Below are positions 1-5,287 of a stretch of 7,358 nt of DNA, piece by piece. Location: assembly GCA_013816225.1 (NCBI GenBank), contig JACDEQ010000019.1, positions 5,652-13,009 on the forward strand, read 5' to 3'. The number at the start of each line of letters is the position of its first letter. Positions within the stretch are counted from its first letter, which is position 1. The position numbers and the translations under genes are program-made. Below the pieces are notes generated by a model. That model did no database searches, had not been told where the DNA came from, and worked only from the letters and a program-made list of their open reading frames with translations. The stretch comes from Armatimonadota bacterium. Lineage in GTDB: Bacteria; Armatimonadota; Fimbriimonadia; Fimbriimonadales; ATM1.

Positions 1-661
1 CTTTGGAATCGGGCGACCAGTCGAAGCTGAACCAGCCGGTCGGATCCTTGCCGTAGACCTTGCGGTGCTTGCCCGTCGTGGCGTCCACGACATAAAGCTC
101 GTGCTTCGCCGAGTTGAAGTAACCGTCGCCGTCGAGTCGGTAATACATGTCCTCGATCACTCGCGGCGGCGTACTCAAGCCCTTCTCCTCGCGCTCCTTT
201 TTCGCTTTCTCCGTCCAGTCCTTCTCGGCTTCGCGGAAGGAGACAGCGATCATCGAGCCGTCGGGCGACCACTTGAAGTCCCCGATCGAGCCCTCGGGAA
301 AGTCCGTCAGCTTCACGGCCTCGCCCCCCGCCGAGCCGATGGTGAAAATCTGGCCCTTAGGCTTCTCGCGGCCGCTGGTGAAGGCGATTCGCGAGCCGTC
401 CGGCGACCACCGCGCCCCGCCGTCTTTGCCGCTGCTCGTGAACTGGCGGGCGTCGGCGCCGCCCGTGTCCGCGATCCAAATATTAGTGACGTATTCATTT
501 TTCTCGCCGACGTGTTTCTTAGCGAACAGGATCGCCTTTCCGTCGGGCGAAATCTGCGGGTCGCCCACGAGATGGAGCTTCAGCAGGTCTTCCGGTTTGA
601 TGGGTCTTTTCTTTGACTTGAACTTCTTGGCCGGTTGTGTCTTGGGCGTTTTAGCTCGCAT
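1..661 (-). CDS. S9-family (prolyl oligopeptidase / acylaminoacyl-peptidase-like) peptidase, N-terminal propeller part, cut by window edge
   Basis: I translated this frame from the minus strand. It is open from the ATG at 661 to the window edge (220 codons), so the protein is incomplete. Seen: a basic N-terminus (about residues 1-20) without a signal peptide, then TolB/WD40-like beta-propeller repeats with the hallmark SPDG: ISPDGK (37-42), WSPDGSRIAF (85-94), WSPDGSMIAV (131-140) and WSPDSK (215-220). The stretch RVIEDMYYRLDGDGYF (167-182) is typical of bacterial S9C-type peptidases. In this family the propeller gates a C-terminal alpha/beta hydrolase Ser-Asp-His domain that cleaves oligopeptides; that domain would lie left of the window and is not seen. 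Start choice: the ATG at 661 has AGAAGG about 13 nt upstream, which is long. An in-frame ATG at 691 would add MDRQEGKTCA. The protein is probably cytosolic. A non-catalytic TolB-like propeller cannot be excluded from this half. Confidence 0.85.
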   Translation of the reverse strand, partial: MRAKTPKTQPAKKFKSKKRPIKPEDLLKLHLVGDPQISPDGKAILFAKKHVGEKNEYVTNIWIADTGGADARQFTSSGKDGGARWSPDGSRIAFTSGREKPKGQIFTIGSAGGEAVKLTDFPEGSIGDFKWSPDGSMIAVSFREAEKDWTEKAKKEREEKGLSTPPRVIEDMYYRLDGDGYFNSAKHELYVVDATTGKHRKVYGKDPTGWFSFDWSPDSK

Positions 662-716
662 GGCGCAGGTTTTACCTTCTTGGCGGTCCATCGTCGCCGA
701 AATCTTGGCATGGCGC

Positions 717-724
717 GTTATACT
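717..724. promoter_or_regulatory. Possible back-to-back -10 boxes of the divergent promoter region
   Basis: In the gap of about 105 bp between the two divergent genes, GTTATACT can be read as TATACT on the plus strand (719-724) and as TATAAC on the minus strand (722-717). It lies 43 bp upstream of the PEP-CTERM start and 56 bp upstream of the peptidase start. I see no convincing -35 box at 16-18 bp on either strand, so this is a weak call based on position and -10 resemblance. Confidence 0.25.
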
Positions 725-729
725 GGCAT

Positions 730-754
730 TTGCAGGCGTTCGCAGAGCCTGCAA
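730..754. promoter_or_regulatory. Inverted repeat in the 5' leader of the PEP-CTERM gene (operator or mRNA hairpin)
   Basis: The arms TTGCAGGC (730-737) and GCCTGCAA (747-754) are perfect 8-bp complements separated by 9 nt. The repeat ends directly before the ribosome-binding site GGGAGAG (755-761) of the gene starting at 767. It sits just downstream of the TATACT box, where transcription would be expected to begin. It could therefore be a repressor operator overlapping the start point or a stem-loop at the 5' end of the mRNA. The symmetry is seen directly; the regulatory role is inferred. Confidence 0.45.
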
Positions 755-766
755 GGGAGAGAAAAG

Positions 767-1609
767 ATGAAACTTCGACATTTGAATTCCATCGCGACGC
801 TGGCGCTGTGCGCCGCCTTCGCGGGACCGGCAATGGCCGATGGGATATTCCCCGATACGCACGCAGTCACTTTTAGCTTCTCGGACGCCGCGGACCTCGA
901 ACAGACCCGAATGACACTCGCCTGGGACGGCACGAACTACTGGTCGTCCTCCGGAGGCGGCAACACCGGCCTGAGGTTGGCGCAATACGCGGCCGACGGC
1001 ACGTTGCTCAATACCTATGAGCCGGGGCTCGACCTCCGGTCGGTCTTCACGAACGGAGGCGCGGGCCCGGTGTACGCACGGCAGTACAACGACTCGCAGA
1101 TCTATGTCCAAACTTCACCGGGCGTGTTCGGGACCGATGTCGTCCTCTCGGGCGGCAGTCTCGATGCGCAAGGCTCCGTTGCGTTCGACGATAGCGGCGC
1201 ATTCATCGCCATGAATGCCGGCAACGTAGACCGTTGGGACGCCGCCGGGAATTACATAGAGAGCATCGCTCTAAGCGGTTTCGGAAGCATGTTCAACGAG
1301 AACACCTATCCGCAGAACCGCGGCCTTGCCTTCTTTGGTGGTATGGACTTCCCCCATTTCCTGACCTATTCCGAGGGCATGCTTTCCGCCTGGGACGCGG
1401 CCGGAATCCGTGTCGGCACCACGGAGTTGCTCACAGGAGGCATTACGTTCGACTCGCACTTCAGCCTTAGCTATGCCAACGGCATGGTTTGGGTCGTCGA
1501 TGAGCCGGGCGGCCTTTGGAAAGGCTACGAGCTACAGGTCGTTCCCGAGCCAGCGACCTTCGTGGCACTCGCAGCGGGCGTTTGTATGTTACTACGGCGC
1601 CGGCGGTAG
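767..1609 (+). CDS. PEP-CTERM sorting-domain protein, secreted, with propeller-like repeats
   Basis: A 280-residue exported protein of unknown function. A signal peptide covers residues 1-24 (basic MKLRH, hydrophobic core, likely cleavage after AMA). The C-terminus has the full PEP-CTERM signal: VPEPA (259-263), a short hydrophobic helix (264-276) and RRRR (277-280). In this family an exosortase cuts at the PEP motif, releasing or anchoring the protein at the cell surface or in the matrix. Between the signals lie recurring strands such as QYAADGTLLNTY (73-84), RWDAAGNYIES (156-166) and AWDAAGIRVGTT (208-219), which suggest a beta-propeller with several blades. It carries no catalytic motif I recognise. 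The reading frame is open further upstream (to 635), but the start at 767 is chosen because GGGAGAG lies 5-6 nt before it and the signal peptide begins there. No exosortase gene lies in the window. Confidence 0.9.
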   Translation: MKLRHLNSIATLALCAAFAGPAMADGIFPDTHAVTFSFSDAADLEQTRMTLAWDGTNYWSSSGGGNTGLRLAQYAADGTLLNTYEPGLDLRSVFTNGGAGPVYARQYNDSQIYVQTSPGVFGTDVVLSGGSLDAQGSVAFDDSGAFIAMNAGNVDRWDAAGNYIESIALSGFGSMFNENTYPQNRGLAFFGGMDFPHFLTYSEGMLSAWDAAGIRVGTTELLTGGITFDSHFSLSYANGMVWVVDEPGGLWKGYELQVVPEPATFVALAAGVCMLLRRRR

Positions 1610-1612
1610 TAA
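1589..1612 (+). terminator. Stem-loop spanning the stop codon of the PEP-CTERM gene, weak terminator candidate
   Basis: The arms TTACTAC (1589-1595) and GTAGTAA (1606-1612) are perfect 7-bp complements around a GC-rich 10-nt loop. They enclose the last codons and the TAG stop. No run of T follows, so it does not fit a standard intrinsic terminator. It may only reflect the arginine-rich coding end. The rest of the convergent gap (1613-1706) shows nothing recognisable. Confidence 0.2.
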
Positions 1613-1706
1613 GCTCTAACCCTACGAGCGGCGTACGAGCTCGGAGATTGGCTAGAAAGAGCGTGGCCCTCCTCGGTTGCATAGGCCGCGCTCCCGACTC
1701 ACAATT

Positions 1707-1748
1707 CAACCTTCCCCTAGCCCTCCCGATCTTCGGGAGGGGAATTCG
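1707..1748 (+). repeat. Hairpin repeat, copy A (3' end of the DUF559 gene)
   Basis: A 42-bp element that begins CAACC, contains a perfect 9-bp hairpin (arms CCCTCCCGA 1721-1729 and TCGGGAGGG 1733-1741, loop TCT) and ends GGAATTCG. It is nearly identical to copy B at 2226 and clearly related to copy C at 2102. Read on the minus strand it supplies the last codons of the DUF559 frame (NSPPEDREG and the TAG stop). It points with its CAACC end outward from the DUF559 gene. Confidence 0.8.
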
Positions 1749-2085
1749 CATGGCGACGGGCCTGGAGATGCCGCAGGACGTCGTCCGCCACGGCGGTGGG
1801 GTCTCGCAGGACCTCTTGATTGCTGAACCTGAGGGCGAGCCATCCTTCATTTTCCAAAGCGGCTTGCCTCATTGCGTCAGCGGTCTCCGATTCCGAATGC
1901 GACCAGCCGTCGACCTCGATAATGACTCTTTCGGACAGGCACGCAAAATCGGCTATGTATTTGTCTATGCAGCGCTGGTGTCTAACCAAGAGGCCGAGCC
2001 TGCGCAATCCGCGAAGCTTGAACCGCGAATGTCTGGGTGTTGCTCCACATTCCTTCTCATTTCGCCTTCGTTCCCGTTGGACCAT
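1717..2085 (-). CDS. DUF559 domain protein, predicted Vsr-like PD-(D/E)XK endonuclease
   Basis: A 122-residue protein counted from the ATG at 2085. The core of the DUF559 fold is clear: YIADFACLSERVIIEVDG (43-60) followed by WSH (61-63) and the family's GWLALRFSNQEVL (81-93). D46, E57 and D59 are the likely metal-binding acidic residues of the nuclease site. The family is small, often about 110-130 residues, and its cellular role is poorly known; DNA nicking or cutting is inferred from the fold. The part before residue 25 matches poorly, since the usual helix with a Trp-x-x-Leu-Arg pattern is not evident. No Shine-Dalgarno sequence precedes the ATG, and the frame is open upstream to 2310, so start and N-terminus are uncertain. 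The last residues (NSPPEDREG) come from repeat A. Whether the gene is active or decaying is open. Confidence 0.75.
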   Translation of the reverse strand: MVQRERRRNEKECGATPRHSRFKLRGLRRLGLLVRHQRCIDKYIADFACLSERVIIEVDGWSHSESETADAMRQAALENEGWLALRFSNQEVLRDPTAVADDVLRHLQARRHANSPPEDREG

Positions 2086-2101
2086 AGTTCTACGTCGGCC
2101 A

Positions 2102-2144
2102 CGGATTCCCCTCCTAAAGTTTGGGAGGGGTAAGTGGAGGGTTG
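2102..2144 (-). repeat. Hairpin repeat, copy C (upstream of the DUF559 gene, inverted)
   Basis: On the minus strand this 43-bp element reads CAACCCTCC at its outer end (2144-2136) and GGGGAATCCG at its inner end. Its hairpin pairs CCCCTCC (2108-2114) with GGAGGGG (2124-2130). The stem is lengthened by a T-G wobble and two A-T pairs around the loop AGT. The outer arms match copies A and B while the loop region differs, yet base pairing is kept. That is the pattern expected if the hairpin itself matters. It lies 17 bp upstream of the DUF559 ATG and so would be in that gene's 5' leader. Confidence 0.75.
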
Positions 2145-2224
2145 CTGAACATAGCGTGCCCGCTCTTTGAATCCCTGGGTGAAACGATTTGGGCGGACTT
2201 GGCCGTAACCCACTGGGCCCATCG

Positions 2225-3604
2225 TCAACCCTCCCCTGGCCCCTCCCGATCTTCGGGAGAGGATTTCTCCCGGAGCAGAGTGAGCGCACCCTCCCGGTCG
2301 CCGGGGTCAAGGCGGCCGTCGAGGACAGCTTCGGTGAGCTTCCGTTTCCACATGCCGACCTCGGGGCCTTCGGGGAGGCCGAGCGCCCGCATGATCTCCG
2401 CTCCGGATAGGGGCGATTCGAGGGGTTCGTTTCGCGTGAGGCACCGCACGGCCGCGAGTTTTGCCCTTACGTCGTCGAAGTCGATTCCTTTCGGCGCGGC
2501 GCGCAGAGAGGCTGCATCCGCTTCGCACACGGTAAGGAAGTCGCCGAGCAGCGGGCCCATGTCGCGCGTTAACCGGCGAGCCGCGGCCGTTGTGAAGGGC
2601 ACCGCCGAGCCGAGCCGCATGTGGTTGAAGACGATTTTGGCAACGTCCGCCGACGTCTTGCGGCTGAACCGGAGCCGCATAAGAATCTCGAACGTCATCT
2701 CCGCGCCGACCTTGTCGTGGCCGAAAAAGCGCACCCGGCCGTCGGTGTCGACGCTCCTCGTTCGCGGCTTGCCGATGTCATGGAAGAGCGCGCCGAGAAT
2801 GACGAGCAGGCTCGCCTTGCAGGCGACCTGACCGACGACGTCGAGCGTGTGCTCCCAAACATTCTTTGTGTGGTAGGAGCCTTGGTCGACGCCGATGCCC
2901 TCGGAAAACTCGGAAGCGAACACGTCGAGCAAGCCCAGCGTCATGAGGTCGCGCAGGCTTTGCGGGGTGGTCGATGCGAGAAGCATTTTAGTGAGCTCGT
3001 CCCGGATCCGCTCGCCGCTGATAATCTTCAGCCGGCCTGCGTGTTCGGATATCGCTTCTCCGAGCCCCTGTGCGAAGTGAAAGCCGAAGCGGTTCTTAAA
3101 GCGGACGGCTCGGAGCATGCGCAGCGGGTCGTCGAAGAACGTCGCGTCCGGTTCGAGAGGGGTTCGCAAGACCGTTTGCTGGAGGTCGGCGAGTCCAACG
3201 CCGAGAGGATCGCGCATTTCGTCCGTATGGAGATTCTTGAGCAGCGTGTTGATTGTGAAGTCGCGCCGGAGCGCATCCTCCTTCAGGGTCGCGGGTTCGA
3301 CGGCCGGCTTCCGGCTCTCCCTGTGATAGCTTTCGCTGCGGGCGGTGACGATTTCGACCTGCCCACCTTCGACACAGACTAAAGCGGTGCCGAACCTCGG
3401 GTAGGTCACCGGCTGGATCGTCGAGACGCCTTGCTCCCACAAGAACATGGCTAAGTCCGCCGAATCACCTTCGAGAACGATGTCGATCTCCGACGGCGGA
3501 AGGAGGCCGAGGAGCGGGTCGCGTACCGCTCCGCCAACAAGCCAGAGCCCGCCTTCCCACTGGGTCTCAAGAGTAGCCTGGGCGATGCGCTCGGCGGGGG
3601 TCAT
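2225..3604 (-). CDS. cca: HD-domain class II CCA-adding / tRNA nucleotidyltransferase (poly(A) polymerase family)
   Basis: A 459-residue enzyme that adds CCA (or part of it) to tRNA 3' ends in the cytoplasm. Seen: GGAVRD (24-29) for nucleotide binding; the metal site in SEIDIV (38-43); RRDFTINTL (113-121) contacting ribose; DDPLRMLRAVRF (158-169), where D159 and R162 match the residues that template the incoming base; and ERIRDEL (198-204). A C-terminal HD domain follows: YHTKNVWEHTLDVV (244-257), HDIGKP (275-280) and GHDKVGAEM (295-303). Odd: the first catalytic aspartate of the DxD pair is glutamate (E39, with D41). The last residues (about SSPEDREGPGEG) and the stop come from hairpin repeat B. 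Its ATG overlaps the potential upstream start of the divergent acyltransferase. No Shine-Dalgarno sequence precedes it. CC-adding, A-adding and full CCA activities cannot be separated here. Confidence 0.9.
   Translation of the reverse strand: MTPAERIAQATLETQWEGGLWLVGGAVRDPLLGLLPPSEIDIVLEGDSADLAMFLWEQGVSTIQPVTYPRFGTALVCVEGGQVEIVTARSESYHRESRKPAVEPATLKEDALRRDFTINTLLKNLHTDEMRDPLGVGLADLQQTVLRTPLEPDATFFDDPLRMLRAVRFKNRFGFHFAQGLGEAISEHAGRLKIISGERIRDELTKMLLASTTPQSLRDLMTLGLLDVFASEFSEGIGVDQGSYHTKNVWEHTLDVVGQVACKASLLVILGALFHDIGKPRTRSVDTDGRVRFFGHDKVGAEMTFEILMRLRFSRKTSADVAKIVFNHMRLGSAVPFTTAAARRLTRDMGPLLGDFLTVCEADAASLRAAPKGIDFDDVRAKLAAVRCLTRNEPLESPLSGAEIMRALGLPEGPEVGMWKRKLTEAVLDGRLDPGDREGALTLLREKSSPEDREGPGEG
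2226..2268 (+). repeat. Hairpin repeat, copy B (solo copy forming the 3' end of cca)
   Basis: A 43-bp copy of the same element as copy A. It begins CAACCCTCCCC and has a 7-bp hairpin (arms CTCCCGA 2243-2249 and TCGGGAG 2253-2259, loop TCT), extended beyond one A-C mismatch. The two copies share the whole central block CCCTCCCGATCTTCGGGAG. It overlaps the end of cca, provides most of that gene's stop codon TGA (2227-2225) and encodes its C-terminal tail. No second copy in inverted orientation is present to its right within the window. Confidence 0.8.
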
Positions 3605-3616
3605 GTGTATATTATG
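3605..3616. promoter_or_regulatory. Possible shared -10 region for cca (leaderless) and the acyltransferase gene
   Basis: A short AT-rich island (GTGTATATTATG) in GC-rich surroundings lies directly between the two divergent starts. On the minus strand it reads CATAAT followed by six bases and the cca ATG, the spacing expected when transcription starts at the ATG itself; this would explain the lack of a Shine-Dalgarno sequence. On the plus strand it reads TATATT (3608-3613), about 25 bp before the ATG at 3639. No clear -35 boxes are seen, so this is inferred. Confidence 0.3.
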
Positions 3617-3638
3617 GGGTCGGCGGGTTTGCGGGCTA

Positions 3639-4262
3639 ATGTATCGGTGGGTTTTCTATCCTTTGGCGAAGGGTCTCTTGGCCGTGCTCCTCTTCTTATT
3701 GGGGCCGGTCAAGGTCGTCGGCCGAGAGCGGGTTCCGCAAGCCGGTGGCGTGCTTATCGTGGCAAACCACATTAGCGACGCCGACCCACCGGTTATGGGT
3801 CATTCGGTGCCCAGGACGGCGCACTTCATGGCCAAGTCGGAATTGTTCTCGATTCCGATCTTGGGAGCGATTATCAGAGCGCTTCAGGCCTTTCCCGTGA
3901 ATCGGGGAGCGCCCGATCGTGCAGCTTTGAGAAGGACGATCCAGCTTTTGCAGCAAGGCGAGGCGGTCGTCATGTTTCCGGAGGGCGAGATCAGCGAGAC
4001 GGGCGAGATACAGCCCCTTTTGCCGGGAGCGGCGTTGATCGTGCGAAGTTCGGGAGTTCCGGTTATGTGCGCCGGGCTTGTCGGCACAACCAAAATAGTG
4101 CCTTTCAAGGCGGTGGTGCCGCGGCCGGCCCTTGGCGGCGTTTATGTTCGCTTTGGCGAACCCCGAAGGTTCGCAAAGGAAACGCCTCAGGAAGAGATTC
4201 TCGGATGGATCGAGACCGAATTTCACGCCCTGACCTTGACTCCAGACCCCGCGAAAAGGTGA
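3639..4262 (+). CDS. plsC: PlsC-type 1-acyl-sn-glycerol-3-phosphate acyltransferase
   Basis: A 207-residue member of the LPLAT/AGPAT family, which transfers an acyl chain to lysophosphatidate to make phosphatidate at the cytoplasmic membrane. Seen: an N-terminal hydrophobic segment (about 5-24); the catalytic H(x)4D in NHISDAD (H44, D49); the second block PVNRG (86-90); the substrate block FPEGEIS (113-119); and a hydrophobic strand ending in VPVMCAGLVGT (140-150). The third block usually reads FPEG(T/S)R; here Glu-Ile replaces Thr-Arg, so the acyl acceptor may differ. The start at 3639 fits the usual N-terminus of the family. An in-frame ATG at 3603 would add 12 residues and overlap the cca start codon. 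Neither has a good ribosome-binding site. It is followed closely by ctaB and probably shares its transcript, though it has no known part in oxidase assembly. Confidence 0.85.
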   Translation: MYRWVFYPLAKGLLAVLLFLLGPVKVVGRERVPQAGGVLIVANHISDADPPVMGHSVPRTAHFMAKSELFSIPILGAIIRALQAFPVNRGAPDRAALRRTIQLLQQGEAVVMFPEGEISETGEIQPLLPGAALIVRSSGVPVMCAGLVGTTKIVPFKAVVPRPALGGVYVRFGEPRRFAKETPQEEILGWIETEFHALTLTPDPAKR

Positions 4263-4263
4263 A

Positions 4264-4308
4264 ATGAAAGACGCGGGCGAAGCTCGAACGCCCGACCCAT
4301 TTCGATGA
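4264..4308 (+). CDS. Possible 14-codon coupling mini-ORF between plsC and ctaB
   Basis: An ATG one base after the plsC stop opens a 14-residue frame (MKDAGEARTPDPFR) whose TGA overlaps the ctaB ATG as ATGA (4305-4308). AAGGTGA just before it (4256-4262) could serve as a ribosome-binding site, whereas ctaB has none of its own. This suggests ribosomes might be carried from plsC to ctaB through the small frame. The peptide itself resembles nothing I know. A chance ORF of this size is quite possible. Confidence 0.25.
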   Translation: MKDAGEARTPDPFR

Positions 4309-5246
4309 GCAGCCCATTGCACTCGCCTCTCAAAAGCGCCGCGCTGGTGGCGTTGCCGCAGGCCGAACCGGCCGCAAGCGTCCACCCTTCAAGGCTTTCA
4401 GACTACTGGGCTCTGAGCAAGCCGCGGGTTACCATCCTCGTTTGGACAACGACGCTCTTGGGGATGGTGATCGCGGCAGGCGTTGCCGACATCCAGGTGG
4501 GCGGATGGCTTTGTTTCCACATGCTTGTGGGCTCGTGGCTCGTAATCGCCGCGGCCAACGTTTTTAATCAGGTCCTCGAAAGAAAGGCCGATTCAAAAAT
4601 GCGACGGACGCGGACGAGGCCCATCGCGTCCGGCCGTATCGCGACCCGCGAGGGCTGGGCTCTCGGGGCTGTTTGGGTGATCCTCGGGCTCTCGCAACTG
4701 GCGCTTTTCGTAAACCTGCTTGTGGCCCTTCTCGGAGCCGTTTCCATCGCAGCATACGCCTTCGCATACACGCCGCTCAAACCGAGGAGCCACCTGGCAA
4801 CGGCAATCGGAGCTATTCCCGGTGCGATTCCTCCCCTCGCGGGTTGGGTTGCCGTAACCGGTTCGATCTCGCTGCCCGGGATCATGCTCTTTGCGCTGCA
4901 GTTCTTCTGGCAGTTCCCCCATTTCTGGGCGATCGCCTGGTTATTGCGCGAGGATTACTCCGTCGCAGGATTCAAAATGCTGCCGTTCCCGGGCGCCGAC
5001 GGCAAATCCACGGCCCTGGCGACCCTCCAATACTCGCTTGCGGCCTGGCCGCTTGGCTTCGCTTTTTCGATTTTCGTTTCGCAGCCGATCGTTTATGTCC
5101 TGGGTGCCTTCGCCCTCAATCTGTGGATTACCCTAGCGGCGCACAGGTTTTGGATATCGCCGGACGATGTCCAAGCCAAGAAGGTTCTCAAGGCGAGCGT
5201 CGTTTACTTGCCGCTTCTCCTGCTTCTAATAGTTTGCTGTCTCTGA
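4305..5246 (+). CDS. ctaB: Protoheme IX farnesyltransferase (heme O synthase)
   Basis: A 313-residue multi-spanning UbiA-family prenyltransferase that attaches a farnesyl group to heme B to give heme O, the precursor of heme A for aa3-type oxidases. Seen: SKPRVTIL (38-45) at the first helix; the first prenyl-diphosphate motif NQVLERKAD (N88, E92, D96) followed by MRRTRTRP (99-106), where Glu replaces the more usual Asp as in other NQxxE-type members; YTPLKPRSHLATAIGAIPGA (155-174) and PPLAGW (176-181); WQFPHFWAIAW (202-212); and DYSVAGFKMLP (217-227). Length and helix content are normal for the family. No Shine-Dalgarno sequence is seen before the ATG, whose first bases overlap the stop of a small upstream frame, so coupled translation is likely. 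Subunit III, SCO and DUF420 genes follow, which supports the oxidase role. No heme A synthase (ctaA) is visible here. Confidence 0.95.
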   Translation: MSSPLHSPLKSAALVALPQAEPAASVHPSRLSDYWALSKPRVTILVWTTTLLGMVIAAGVADIQVGGWLCFHMLVGSWLVIAAANVFNQVLERKADSKMRRTRTRPIASGRIATREGWALGAVWVILGLSQLALFVNLLVALLGAVSIAAYAFAYTPLKPRSHLATAIGAIPGAIPPLAGWVAVTGSISLPGIMLFALQFFWQFPHFWAIAWLLREDYSVAGFKMLPFPGADGKSTALATLQYSLAAWPLGFAFSIFVSQPIVYVLGAFALNLWITLAAHRFWISPDDVQAKKVLKASVVYLPLLLLLIVCCL

Positions 5247-5287
5247 CCGAAGGTGCTCGTAGGTACAATTTGAATCAGACCTTCCGA

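Larger units (their letters stand above)
1707..2144 (-). mobile_element. Candidate 438-bp repeat-bounded unit carrying a DUF559 endonuclease gene
   Basis: The DUF559 gene is bracketed by hairpin repeats A and C in opposite orientation. In both, the CAACC end faces outward and the GGGGAATNCG end faces the gene, as in terminal inverted repeats. A third copy (B) stands alone 81 bp further right. Family members of DUF559 are predicted PD-(D/E)XK nucleases related to Vsr, so a nuclease between hairpin ends recalls other repeat-plus-nuclease units such as REP elements with RAYT transposases. I found no target-site duplication: outside A is CACAATT and outside C is CTGAACA. No transposase is present. 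Mobility is inferred from layout alone; the repeats could instead be dispersed elements that happen to flank the gene. Confidence 0.4.

Noticed and set aside
696..740. Sigma-54 promoter suggested by repeated TGGCAT and TTGCA
   Set aside because: The distances between the GG and GC elements do not fit the fixed -24/-12 spacing.
635..766. Upstream extension of the PEP-CTERM gene
   Set aside because: The extra 44 residues precede a proper signal peptide and ribosome-binding site at 767, and would overlap the divergent peptidase start.
147..770. Long plus-strand open frame opposite the S9 peptidase
   Set aside because: Its translation has no recognisable domain, while the minus strand here carries clear SPDG propeller repeats. 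It is a shadow of the GC-rich coding strand.
1721..1741. Hairpin of repeat A as an intrinsic terminator
   Set aside because: The stem is strong but no T-run follows on either strand, and it lies within the coding end of the DUF559 gene.
1707..2268. The three hairpin repeats as a CRISPR array
   Set aside because: Spacing is irregular (about 350 and 80 bp), one copy is inverted, and a gene lies between two of them.
2621..3382. 253-residue plus-strand open frame inside cca
   Set aside because: It lies fully antisense to a well-supported nucleotidyltransferase and shows no domain of its own.
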